Source: Hygrophila difformis (lineage: Eukaryota; Streptophyta; Magnoliopsida; Lamiales; Acanthaceae). From it: DNA of 64,000 bases. The translations under genes were made by a program, and so were the position numbers. The DNA lies in NCBI GenBank assembly GCA_030278955.1, contig JAOANR010000006.1:27752101-27816100 (forward strand). The letters are read 5' to 3'. Numbering within the stretch: position 1 is the stretch's first letter; each line of letters opens with the position of its first letter. Shown here in pieces: positions 11,350-22,731 of the stretch. The notes beneath the pieces are model-generated. The model saw only the letters and a program-made list of their open reading frames with translations. It was not told where the DNA came from and searched no databases.

Positions 11350-11354
11350 TACAC
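11297..11354. repeat. 58-bp near-perfect palindrome
   Basis: The central 42 bp (11305-11346) are a perfect palindrome centred on GTGCTAGCAC with arms TGGCGGAACCACTTCG. One mismatch (11304/11347) extends it through GTGTACA and TGTACAC to 58 bp. It could extrude as a cruciform, and it forms the right terminus of the hAT-like element. Confidence 0.9.
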
Positions 11355-11988
11355 ATGTAAGTTAAGCAACAAGCATAATCAATTAGACATTGAAGTGTTA
11401 ATACAAATGCAAACATAACTAGATTCACTCAATCCCAAAGCCTCATCATAATCTGCCCCCATGGGAAAATCTATAAAAACAAATATCAAAATAAAAGATG
11501 TCTATACAACGTAATGACCAATGATTAGCTAGCTATGAAGAGATAAATACATAACTTAAAGGCCAATTGATAAATACGATATTTAAACATACACTGTCTA
11601 TTCTAAATGCAATCAGAGAAGATGTCTAGCTCACAACTTATAAACCGCAGTTGGCATTCACCGCCCGTAAAGGTCCACATCCCTTAATGAACCAGAATTA
11701 GATATGCCTAGATCGTCCCCGGCACATCGCAGACGACAGAATTCCCTTAATTGGGAATTTGGTATAGTAATTTTAGGAGCCTACGACCAAACAGGCCAAG
11801 GCTACGACATCTATCAACAAACAATCTGTGCATTGTGCTGGGAGACAAAACTAGTTTTTATTAGAAGTAGAAGCAAAATAACCCACGTACCAAAAGCAAG
11901 TACAAATATCCCTACAATAAAAAGCATGTGCAACGAATGCCCCGACAGTGGGTTTCTCCACTTCTTCCTAGCTCCCCTTAATGAAGAA
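11350..11988. other. Intergenic, nothing recognised
   Basis: No supported gene or element. The frame at 11704-12045 resembles no family I know and runs into the MITE that follows. Confidence 0.3.
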
Positions 11989-12625
11989 GAATGGTGTATT
12001 CAATTCAAATGTTGTCCAATTTCTTTGGACATTAGAAATCAATGAATTTAAAAAAATTCATAAATTCCATATAGAGTGGCTGATTTTATATAGAGTCTAT
12101 GTAGAATTTGAGTGACTTTGTATTGAATAACTCTAGATTTTTTTAAAAAATTAAAAATTTGTATGGAATACTTTCAGATTTTTAAAGATTTTTCAAAATT
12201 TAAGCAATGTATTCAATTGAGAGTTGATAGATTTTTATGGATTTTAAGGTTGGTGGATTTAAAAAGACAGACTCCACGTAGAAACTTTGTATGTACTCCA
12301 TGTAGAGTTTGGATGACTTGACTTTTAGAAATCTTTTAATGTTTAGAGAAATTTTGTATAGTTATATTTTTTTAAAGAGAATTAATTAAAATCTATGAAC
12401 TATTGAATACCTCAAAAATTTTAAATTTTTTTATAATTTGTATTGAAACCTCAAATTTTTAAAATGTTTTAAAATCTAAAATAAATGCACCAAAACTTTA
12501 AAACTCCAAAAAATTCTAGAGTCTTAGATTAAATACACTCCACTTATATTGAATATACTCAAACTTTAAGACTCCAAAATAATGTTATACAGTAATATAC
12601 TGTGGATTGAATTACACTTCTTAAA
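11989..12625. mobile_element. Degenerate TATTCAATT-type MITE (same family as intron MITE at 46.6 kb)
   Basis: The left end has GGTGTATTCAATTC and the right end GATTAAATACACTCCAC, with a second end-like word GATTGAATTACACTTC near 12607. The body repeats TCCATGTAGAGT, GAATACCTC and related phrases that appear in reverse complement in the MITE at 46601-46955. The boundaries are approximate and the copy is probably composite. Confidence 0.5.
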
Positions 12626-13043
12626 ATTAATATTGAATGAAAATCCGTGAGAATATAGAGTTTAGATGAGGTGATGATAATGTCATAATAATAAATCAAC
12701 GGGGGGTTTTGAAATTATAATCCTATCTTTATTGACTTTTTTATGGGTAATTAAGAAAATTGATCCATCAAAAGTCCCAAATCAAATTGTTCAAATCATT
12801 CACATTCCAAAATAAGGAATTCAAATCAATAATAATTGCAAAAAAGGACCCACGCTACTATTGACCTCATTTTGTTAAATTTTAAATATCAATTCATCAT
12901 CATCTATCACAATCGCGTACATACATGTATTAATTAATCGGCATTTCGGTCGACGCTGTTCGTCCAATTCTTCAGTCCAATGCTTCCAAATCTAGTTGGA
13001 AAGATGTAAATTTTGATGTCATTATTTTTTAGCATTTTAATTA
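12626..13043. other. Intergenic spacer, nothing recognised
   Basis: AT-rich, with no coding sequence, RNA gene or element end that I can support. Confidence 0.3.
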
Positions 13044-13158
13044 TACTCTCTCCATCACTTAATGTTATTAACATTGGCATACTAAATATTATTTATTGAG
13101 TAACTTCAATTCGATTTTTTAACAAAGTTACATAAGATAAAATATAGTCAAGTGAGAT

Positions 13159-13645
13159 TGTTGTATCGCGAAAATATTTGATGAAAGAAGAAAAATTGGA
13201 ATTGAATTGCAATTGAAGGAATTAAAAAGGTACTGGAATTGAAGTATATGAATTGAACAAAAGCTGTAAGAAAGCGATAAATTAGAACGAAAGCTTAAAA
13301 GAAAGTTGTAAAAACAATGGAAAAAAAAAAAAAAAAAAAAAAAAAAAACTGCAGAAAGTAAAGAAATAAAATGCGGCCTCTTTGAGAGTTGATTAGAGGT
13401 GGAGCCAAATAGAGATCGTCTCTCATATTTATAGGCGAAGCTTTTAAACCATGTTGTGTAACTCCCCACTATGCCATAACTTCCCTGGGCTTCAATCGCG
13501 GGGAACCGCCATTCTGCCAGTCTGCCTCTCTTGCCCGATAATTATTGTGCAATAATATGAATCGGGCTCCTAATTGAGTAGAAAAATTGGGCCGATGTGA
13601 ACTGGGCCTCAATAATGGGCTCAAACATCTTTTTTGGTGACAACA
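13159..13645 (-). repeat. 3' LTR of the gag-only element
   Basis: 487 bp, starting TGTTGTATCG and ending GTGACAACA on the plus strand. It matches the copy at 17004. It contains an A-run of about 28 at 13320-13348, where the other LTR has only a short A tract with a G, so a homopolymer expansion occurred after insertion. Confidence 0.85.
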
Positions 13646-13699
13646 GATGCCCCCTTGCGCTTTCGGTCAATGGAATTGAGACCGAAAATGCGCATATAT

Positions 13700-14990
13700 T
13701 TTGAATCCCATGATTTTCTTAGCCGCAATCGACGTAAGGCAACCGCCACAAGGAACATCAGGCGCCGCTGCTCAGCGCTCAGCCGTCGTCGCCATCCTAA
13801 GCCGCCACTCGCGTTTGGCCATCCGCCGTGCATCAAGCCCAGGCTGCCCTTCGCATTAAGCCAACCGCGCTTCGCAGCACTCCAGGCACCATTCGCATCA
13901 CTCCAGGCACCATTCGCACTCCAGAAACCATTCGTACTCCAGGCACCATTCGCATCACTCTAGCCGCAAAGCCAGAGGCCATCCTCTTGGAGATCCTCAG
14001 CCATCACTCGAAGATCCCAGTTGCCGCTCGTTGCTCCAGGCCGCCGCGCTCAGTCCCAGCCGCCACTCGCGTCTCTCGCCAGGTCGCCACTTGAAGGACC
14101 TCAGCCACCGCCGTTGCTTGATCTTCGGGCCGCCATTGCACTCTAAGCCGCCGTCACGATCCGCCAGACTTAAGTCAGCTACCACTCGTCTCTCTCCGGC
14201 CGCCGTTGCCACGTGCTCAGTCGCCGGCCGCCATTGCCAAGGCAACGTTGTCACCCGCCACCCAGCAGCACAACATCAGCTGCCGTTCACCCTCAGCCGT
14301 CCACGCCTGCCTCGGCCGCCACTCAGGACTGTCTGGCCGCCATTGTTGCGTGAAGCAGCCCAGCCGCCGTGCCAAGCGGCTCAGCTGTCGTGGGCACGCC
14401 ATCAGCCGCCACTGGCTAGTCCTCAGCCGTCGTGGGACTCGTCCTAGCCGCCACGTGCAGCCATTCAGCCGCCGCAGCTTGGGCTTTGCTTCGAGCATTC
14501 GTTGTCTCGATCTGCTAAGACTCAAGCTGCCAGTTGCTTCGCCAACGTCAGCCGCCACTCGAGGGTCTCCACCGCCTCGCCTCCTGGCCATCCTTCAGCC
14601 GCCACCCTCAGCAGCTCAGCCGCCAGGTCTCCCAACCGCCAGGACGTCCCAGTCGCCAGGGAAATCCAAGCCGCCGTCCTCCAGTCAGCCGCCATCGCTC
14701 GGACGTCCAGGCCGCCGTTCGTCGTCTTTTGGCCGCCACCACGACCATTCTGGAGCAGCCGCCACTCACACAAACTCAGCCGCCATTGGTCTTGCCCCGA
14801 CCGCCACTTGCTCGAGTTTTCAGGCTGCCATCCATTGATTTCTCGTCAGTCGCCAACCGCAAACCGTCGCTAGCCGCCGTACCTTGGTGTCCAGGACGCC
14901 GTTCGAAGATCTTTCGTCGCGCTCGAACTCCCGATGCCATGCAACGATCCGGGCCGCCGCTCACCAAACTAGCCACCACTCGGGGTCCCT
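13700..14990. repeat. GC-rich degenerate array of AGCCGCC words replacing pol
   Basis: Very GC-rich compared with its surroundings. The heptamer AGCCGCC recurs about fifteen times, usually as TCAGCCGCCA with variable spacing, together with GGCCGCC, ACCGCC and GTCGCC variants. A second short motif, CTCCAGGCACCATTCGCA, is tandemly repeated near 13879-13960. Open frames exist on all strands because stops are rare in such sequence; none shows protein-like features. AGCCGCC is also the plant GCC-box core bound by ERF factors, but a regulatory role is only a possibility. Confidence 0.7.
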
Positions 14991-16871
14991 CATATGCTGC
15001 AAGTCCTCATATTCCTTATTAATTTTAACATTCTCCTTATCTTGATCAATCCGGCTATTAGAGCCGCCATCCTCCGGATTTGGGATGAATCCCGAGGCAC
15101 CAACATGAAGTTGAGGGAATGGCTCAACATCCATCTTCATACCTATAATTTTTAAACGTCCCTCTTTCATGTTGTTCTGAATGCCACTTCTAAAACTCCT
15201 ACACTTAGTAATTCTGTGAGTGTATGAATTGTGCCACTTACAAAATGATCGGCCCCGAATGTCTTCGGCCGCTGGTAATCTCTGCCCCTCAGGCAGCTTA
15301 ATCACCCCCATCTTTGAGCAATAAGTCGAACACTTGGTCTGCTCTGCCCATGTCAAAGAGGTCTTCCTCAGGCCTATACTTGGCCTCTTTCTACTTAGGC
15401 GGTCTGAGGGCCGCACAAGTATGTGGCTTGGCTGTCTGGACTAACTCCGCAACACCCACTTCCATGGGCTCATTGTCCTCATCATTGAATCTTACCTCCT
15501 TGAAGTGGACTCGACGTGTAGGATGACGCTTCTCCTTCTGTTCCTCCAGGAATTTTTCCAAGCGGGCCGCTCTCTCAGCTAGCTGGGCAAGATTAGTTGC
15601 ATCATGCACAATTAAATGTTCTTTTAGTTTTTGCAACATGTTAGCCACTGCGATATTGGATATCTTCCTATCAGGGATTGCTATTGTACATCGGCCCTTA
15701 AGCCGCTGCAACCTGTTAATAAAGGTACTTGCCGCCTCATCGGCAAATCATTTGGCATTAGTAAGATTTGCAAGACTCACCTGTGACAGCGGCGTGTAGA
15801 ACCTGTCATGGAACGCTCGCTCGAGATCGGCCCAATTTTTAATGGAATTAGGCCGCAATGATGCATACCACGCAAAGGCAGGCCTACTGAGGGATGAACT
15901 GAACAGCCTCAACTTCAGCCAATCATTGGCCGCCGCTTCACCACATTGAGCAGTGAATGTGCCCACATGTGCTAAAGTGGACTTGCCGTCGTCCCCTGAG
16001 AAGGTGGCGAACTCGGGCATCTTGAAGCCCCTTGGGTATGGTTGCATGGTATCTACCCAATCAGGGTAGGGTTTCATGAATGTCGACCGCTCCATCGGCC
16101 TTAATTGAATCTCAAAATGTTGCTGCCTCATGTCTGCCAGCAATTCAAGTGAGACCGCCAGTGCCTGTGTAGGAGGCATGGCGGCTGGAGGTGTGGCAGA
16201 AGGCATGGCGTCTGGTGTGGCAGGTATCGCAGCCACTCCACATGGCTGTGGCGTCTGCCCCCTAGTGTTGGCGGCATCCAACCGGGGTTTGGAATGGGCG
16301 CTGCTGGTGAGTAATTGGCCACATATGGTGTGGTGGGCACATTCGGCATAGGAGGTTCCGCTTGACGAGGTGGCATGCCAGCACCACCAGAGACCATTGG
16401 ACAGCCTGATGCAGCGCTGGGGTGATGTATAGATCAGCACTGGAGGTGACCAAAGTTCGGCATGGTATGTGCCGCTGGAGTGAAGGCATAAGCAGCCTGA
16501 TACGGGAATGAGAACGGACTATCCAAGCCTCCGGCCTCTGGGAGCGGTGGTTGGCCAGGTGTGGTTCCCCAAGTCCTCTGTTGGCTGCCTGACGGTCCTG
16601 GACCCGGGATACTTGGCGGCACAGTCGTGCCGTTTGCCGGAACAGTTCCCCCTTGCTGAGTATGCAAGGAACCGCAAATTCTATCAATCTAGTCGGCCAT
16701 AGCAGGCCGCAGTACATTCATGAGATGCCTCGTGTGAAAAGGCATGAACTTGGCCATCGATTCTGTCATCGATAGCCGCATTTGCTCTGTCAATGTAGGG
16801 ATCTGCATAATCCCCTGTTGTGGTTGAGAAGTGTTCGCCGTCTCAACGGCGTCCTCATACGGTGTTCGCAC
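14961..16871 (-). pseudogene. Gag of the gag-only Gypsy element, decayed
   Basis: Reading from 16871 down, an N-terminal helix-like segment (QMRLSMTESMAKFMPFHTRH) ends in a stop at about 16689. A Pro/Gly-rich linker follows, then the retrotransposon gag domain (FKMPEFATFSGDDGKSTLAH, DWLKLRLFSSSLSRPAFAWY, WADLERAFHDRFY). That frame has a stop after LTNAK at about 15748, continues in the same frame through NRLQRLKGRCTI and the coiled LAQLAERAARLEKFLEEQKE, and then shifts frame near 15400. The last part has SFCKWHNSYTHRITKC, a zinc-binding-like C/H pattern found in Tat-lineage gag. The domain order fits gag, but no intact protein remains. Confidence 0.75.
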
Positions 16872-16981
16872 GGATGTCTATTTTTGTAGAGACATCTCCT
16901 CAAATTTCTTTGTCAAATCACTCATAATTTTTCCAGATCTGAGACGCATACACTCTTCAAAGCGGATATGGCTTCAAATCG

Positions 16982-17000
16982 TGTCCCACTGGGCGTGCCA
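16982..17000 (-). other. Primer-binding site of the gag-only element
   Basis: On the minus strand TGGCACGCCCAGTGGGACA lies 3 bp inside the 5' LTR, the expected place for a tRNA primer site. Similar words occur in Tat-lineage Gypsy elements; the tRNA was not identified. Confidence 0.65.
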
Positions 17001-17502
17001 ATTTGTTGTATAGCGAAAATATTTGATGAAAGAAGAAAAACTGGAATTGAATTGCAATTGAAGGAATTACAAATGTACTGGAATTGAAGCACAGGAATTG
17101 AACAAAAGCTGTAAGAAAGAGATAAATTAGACTGAAAGCTTAGAAGAAAGTAGTAAAAACAATGGAAAAAGAACTGCATAAAGTAGAGAAATAAAATGCG
17201 GCCTCTTTGAGAGTTGATTGGAGGTGGAGCTAAATGGAGATCGTCTCTCAGATTGATAGACGAAGCTTTCAAACCATATTGCGTAACTCCCCACTATGCC
17301 ATAACTTCCCTGGGCTTCAATCACGGAGAACCGCCATTCTGCCAGTCTTCCTCTCTTGCCCGATAATTCTTGTGCAATGAAACTTTTGACAAATTTCATC
17401 AACACGAGCTTTTCTAAAATATCCCAAGTTTGAATTTATTAAATGAAAAGAGTTATGATTCATGGGAAAGGGGTTTAAGGATATATTTCTCTTTTATTAC
17501 TC

Positions 17503-17913
17503 ATGAGGGGAAGCTTGAGTTCAAACGGCGTTATGGACCTCCCCGGCATGAAACGTTTGACAATTTCTTGCCTTGAAGATCCTTGCCATGAAACTTTTGA
17601 CAAATTCCCACTACATGAGTATTTTCTGAAACATAATAATCCTGATTTTGATTTTTATTTAATGAAACCAATTTATGAAGATGGAGTTGGGATTAGGGAT
17701 ATATTTATAGGTTGTCACGTTTTTATTACTCGTGTTAAGAAACTGTGCCCCCGAAAGCGCACGGAGTCAAAAATTGCAGTATTTATAGTAAGTACCGGAT
17801 CGTTCACTGGAGGATGTGCGATGGAAGCAGGGCCCACGTCGTTTACTAAGATTTTCCACTCGGTTACTCGATTCAAGTTTTTGTTTGATTATGATCTACT
17901 TGACAGAATTTAA
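17503..17913 (+). other. 136-codon open frame in LTR copy A, unknown
   Basis: An open frame of 136 codons, preserved in LTR copy B at 26093-26503 with three amino-acid changes (F/L, R/M, G/V). I recognise no domain. It is antisense to the element's own orientation and contains the repeated LTR-end phrase (read as CHETFDKF), so it may be open by chance. Confidence 0.25.
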
Positions 17914-20126
17914 ACTAAGCTATGAAAGCAATTAAAATAAAGCAGATAAAATTATTCTAGGAAGCGAATTAAATTTAATCTAAGAAAGCGATAAAATTAT
18001 TCTAAGAAAGCGGTTGGAATTATTCTAAGAAAGCAGATTTAAAATGAGACAGAAGGGACAGGAAGAAAATAATAAAGATTGGACAAGATTCAGATGAAAC
18101 ACAATTAAACTTCCATTTTTGTTACACAGATCTTAGTTTGGGATAATCCTTTCAGTTAGCTAACTCTCATGCTCTGTATACCATGTTCACTTTAACAGAC
18201 AGGTACTTACAGTAAGAGTTTACATGCTCTTAAGGCAACAAATTCTAAGATACCACAGACTCACAACTGCTCCCGTCAGAGCGTGTCATTTATCTGTGGT
18301 GGACAAGCAACACCTGACACTCCATAGATTGAAATGCCAAGTACTCCCATCATTCTCCCATGTCACACCCAAAGATTCTAATCAAGCCCTGAACTATCCC
18401 TTAACTATCAGTCCTAGTAGCAGTTACACAACTCTCAATACAACCGAGTGACCTCTAAAGAAAGCAGTTAAAAGAAAGCAGTTAAGAAAGCGGTAAAGAA
18501 AACATTTAAAATCCTATCACTCGGAGGTTTTTGAAAGTTTGACCCTGGTAGTAAAAGAAAGCCCCCAGTCAGAATGACTGGGTGTGGACAAGAATTCCCT
18601 GATCTCGGTGAACCGCTCGCAGTGTTCACTTCCTTCCGGGTGGTTATGAGATACAAACTAATGAAACGAACTAATAAATTAGTTCGTTCCGGATGCACTC
18701 ACTCAGGACTCAAAAATAGGCATTGGCAGAAGAGGATAGCAGTTGAAAGGAACTCAACCCTACCTTAGAAAATAACCCAGGCCCACATGTTGTTCTTCTA
18801 GTATTATCTATTACACTTCATCTGAATCCAAGCGGACTCTGAGCCAGTGCAATATTTAATATAAGATTCCCAACACACAGCAATTTTGGAAAATAATTGA
18901 TATTTGAAAATCATTCCCTAAACAGGTACTAGACTCTCAAGAAGAACACAGACCCTTTCAGTCTAGGTGAGACCTAATCGCTGACTCTGCTTCTAATTTC
19001 CCAAAATCAACCCCCAGTCGGATATGAATTAGTCATAACTGTGGAATTTATCCCTTACTCAGATCCGGATTTCATAAATGAATTTTTGTTGGAAATTTAT
19101 TGTGAGACATCTGATTTAAATCACGACTCCTGTGTCCAAGGGAAGGATCCCAAAATAATATGACCACAATAGTTACATAATATTATCATGCGTAAATTTA
19201 TAAGGAATTGTAAAATTAAATTAACCCAAAATATAAGGTGGGTTTAGACGGAATGTGAAACACAGAGACGAAATAGCCGGAGATGAGAAGAATTTTGGCT
19301 AAAGAGATGAAAAAATAATTAGGGGTTAATTGGATTGCAGTTATCTGTGGTCCAGTTCCCTAATTATTAAGGTAAGATGATTTTAGACAGCAGGTTAATC
19401 TTAAATGACAGTGGTCGCTATCATTCAGACCCTTACTATCTGTGAAACGGAGAAAAACTTACATGTTCTTTCACTGTCTTAATTACTAGACAACATTGAC
19501 CTATGTCGTCTAGTGTTGGCACAGTTTGAGATTCGGGTTTGAAATTGAGATAAAGAAAAGAAAACTGTATCCGGATAGGAGTCAGCTGAGCAGCTATTAT
19601 AATCCCGGATGGACGAACCACCAAGGCTTCCACCGACCACTATCCGGACCATGCAAAATAACATCTAGTGATTAATATACAGACCACGAGCTAGTTTATC
19701 CGTGTGGGAATACCCGCCAACATTAGTCTGTTATATTTCTCACTAGCTGTTTCACACAACACGGAAAAGACAAAATAAATAAAAGAAAATATTTTTGGGT
19801 CATCTTGTATGAGAGACATTGGTTTTTCATCCAAGGTTATGGAAATTAATCCATAATTACTCATCATATCTAAATAATCACTCATTCCATAATTAATTAA
19901 TTAATTACAGTCCGGATTATATACTTAGATCATTAGAGTTTAATTTTTATAGATGAGTCTTTTAATGGAAAATTGAACAAAGTTCTTTATATCAAATTAA
20001 TCATGGGTTGAGATCATTGGATTTCAACATCAAAATATTAATATAAAGGTTCAATTAATTAATGGGGTGAGATGGAGAATAAAAATCTGGCAAAAAGGTG
20101 CCAAGTCTGTCGAGAAACAGAAATTG

Positions 20127-20578
20127 TGTCGCGGACTCCGCGACAGGAGGATCTCGACAGAGAGGTGGGAAATAAGAGAAATTGAAATTTTGGAAATTAG
20201 GGTTGTTGTGTCGCTAAGCAAAATTTGTGTCGCGGACCGTGGGTCCGCGACATGGGGAAAGCGACACAAGGTTTGAAAATCCAACAAGGGCATAATTCCT
20301 GGTCGCGGAACAAGGAGTGTGTCGCGGACCGTGGCGGACCGTGGGTCCGCGACAGAGCCCTTCCAGAATGAAATACAAGCATTTGGGTCCTCTGTCGCTA
20401 ATCACAGAGTGTGTCGCGGACCATGGGTCCGCGACAGGGGGTTCCGCGACAGAGGGGTTTTAAAAATTTTATAAAAATTTTGGCAGCATAACGCCTAATA
20501 TTGCATTGCAGGGGAGTGCGTTGTGATCCGTGGGATCACAACGGGAAAATTACGTTGCAACCCCACGGGTTGCAACGT
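20127..20578. repeat. Array of six short hairpins, LTR copy A
   Basis: Perfect or near-perfect hairpins at 20127-20145, 20228-20252, 20320-20354, 20412-20436, 20519-20543 and 20552-20578. Most have arms TGTCGCGGACC and GGTCCGCGACA with a 3-nt loop (GTG or ATG). The fifth has arms CGTTGTGATCC/GGATCACAACG with loop GTG. The sixth has arms ACGTTGCAACC/GGTTGCAACGT. The stems differ in sequence but pairing is kept. Further GTCGCGG/TTCCGCGAC words continue at 21500-21610. Confidence 0.85.
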
Positions 20579-22059
20579 GATGCAATACAATTTAGGACAT
20601 GCAATTTTAAATAAAAATGCACAAACACTTTAATATCATCCCTTTCTAGATCTAATGAACTAAAACTAAAAGTAAAATAAAGAAATAAACTACCTAAAAA
20701 CTAAACTAGATAAGAACAGAACACTAAACAAATAAATAAAACAAGACAAAAACTAAAACTGAATATAAACTATGCTAACAAAATAAAATTAAAATAAAAA
20801 CTACCTTAAATCTATCAAAGGATACTTATTAAGTGTTTATGCACTTATTGAATCTAAAAACAAGCATTAAACCTAACTGTAAAAAAAATAAGAAAATGAT
20901 CAAGAGGCCCAATATGCAACAAACAGTAGCAACCCATGAAGGGGATTCCATAACAGATTTTTTGGGAAGCAAAACCTTGATCATTCCAACAAAATATGGC
21001 TTAAAATACACCCATAGATTAAGTGTTTTTAAACCAAACTACAAAAATAAAATAAGCTGGAAAAAGTGAACACTAGCCACACTAATTTATTACAGAAATT
21101 AAATTAAAACTACACTAAGATCTACATTGCATAAAAATAAAACTATCTACATTAAAAAACTACTTGAGAGCACAGTGGTGCCCCAAGAACAGAAATTAAA
21201 CTACAAGTGTGGCTAGGTTACTATTCAAAGGGGTTGGGTGGTTATATTTATAGAGGAGAAGAATTGAGCCCTAGGCCCATTCAAGGCCCACCAGTCGCTA
21301 AACAATTGTGCCTGTTCGCGGAACAAATTTGGTTCAGGACACAATTTTTAGCTCCAGGATGACGCACAGGAGGGGGCGGGACTTGAGGTCCAGGAGGAAG
21401 AGGACGAAGATTCAATGCCAATGGGAGCTGAAGTCCAGGGACCTTGTGAGTGATTAGCCATGTGGGAATTTATTTTGGAGAGTCACGTGACCTGCAGCTG
21501 CTCTCTCTTCTCTGTCGAGGTCGCGGGACTCTGTCCTGGTCGCGGTCCATGTGTTCGCGGAATATTGTTCCGCGACACAGATTTTGTGCCATGATACTCC
21601 CAGTCTCTAACCATTTTCTGTGTCGCGATGCACCCGGTCGCGGTCCATGGTATCTCGACCCGGGGTTTGTTTAGCGACCCGGATTTTGTGTCTCTAAACA
21701 TCTCCAGTCCTTAAGCAATTTCCCTGTCTCCAAACATCCGGTCGCTATACATGGTATCTCGACCCGGGGTTTGTTTAGTGACCGGGGTCTGTTTAGCGAC
21801 CGGATAAAATTTATCTCTCTTTTATTCTTTTCTCTCATCTTTCTCGACAGGTTTAATTCCTCTTTCTCTCTCTTTACTCCATTCCTCTTTCTTCTTCCTC
21901 CATTTTTCTTCTTCTTCGTTTCCTTTCTTCTTCTTTCTCGTCTGTTCCAGTTTTCAAAATTCTTCATCCTCTTTCCATTTCTTTTCCAGTTTTCTATCTT
22001 CCTCCATTCCAGTTTCTAATTTCTTCACTCCATTTTCGTTTCCAATTTTTGTTTTCTGA

Positions 22060-22720
22060 AATTTGGGGGTGAGGTTGGAGCGGTGGTCGGAGGCGACGCC
22101 GTCGACCCGCCGGAGGAAGGGAGACTGTGGTGGTGCGGCTGCGGCAGCAATGGAGGAGCTTGGTCGGGAATGGTGGTGGCGGAAATGGGGGTGAAGGTTG
22201 CGGTGGTCGCTGGGGGTTGAGAGAAGGGTGGTCGGCGAGGGTGCTCGGGATGGCAGGGGGCTGCTGCTTGGAATTGGAATCGGAGACGGAGGGACGGCTC
22301 CATGGTGGGGAGGTTGTCGAGGGCGGAGCTGCTGCCGGAGGGGTGCTGCGATGGTGTTGGCCGGAGCGGCGAAGGCGGCGGCTATGGAGTTGAAGGCGGG
22401 TGTTGAACGGAGATCGGATTTGGAGAATGGACAGTGGTGCGGCGGCGGGGATGGTTTTTGATGATGGTGGTGGTGCGATGGCGGTGGCGAAATTGAAGAA
22501 GATTGAGGGCTGCGGTGGCGGAGCTCCGGTGGTGCAGGGGTGAGGACTGGCGGAGGAGATGGAGGATGAGGGCTGCCGGGGTTGTGGCCGGATATGGAGG
22601 GCGAAAATGGGGGGGGGGGGATGAGTATGACCAGTGGCGGCCGTGTTGGTGGAGGTTCGCCGGAGGGCCGCCGGTGGCGGCGGCGGCGGGGCAGGTTAGG
22701 GTAGGGTTAGGGTTTGAATT
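22060..22720. other. GC-rich block in LTR copy A
   Basis: A strongly GC-rich, GGTGGCGG-like tract with several overlapping open frames giving Gly/Arg- or Pro-rich products. No protein family is recognised, and the frames on different strands are equally long, which argues against coding. It looks like a fragment of a GC-rich plant gene start or a compositional expansion. The same block is at 30670-31310. Confidence 0.4.
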
Positions 22721-22731
22721 AGGGTGGTGTT
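22697..22731. repeat. Telomere-like/telo-box stretch in LTR copy A
   Basis: GGGTAGGGTTAGGGTTT, repeated in copy B near 31302-31330. On the minus strand it gives AAACCCTAACCC, which contains the plant telo-box AAACCCTAA. It is only a few units long and imperfect, so it is not a telomere. Confidence 0.5.

Noticed and set aside
11704..12045. 113-codon frame
   Set aside because: No recognisable family; it runs into a MITE end and has no supporting context.
13634..15022. Several overlapping open frames on both strands
   Set aside because: They lie in the AGCCGCC-rich GC block where stops are rare. All frames are equally open, the products are Ala/Pro/Arg/Ser low-complexity, and the block sits between the gag and the LTR of a retroelement.
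20127..20578. CRISPR-like array
   Set aside because: The repeats are self-complementary hairpins with irregular spacing inside a plant LTR; there are no spacers of uniform length and no cas genes.
22697..22731. Interstitial telomere
   Set aside because: Only a few imperfect units, inside an LTR and present in both copies.
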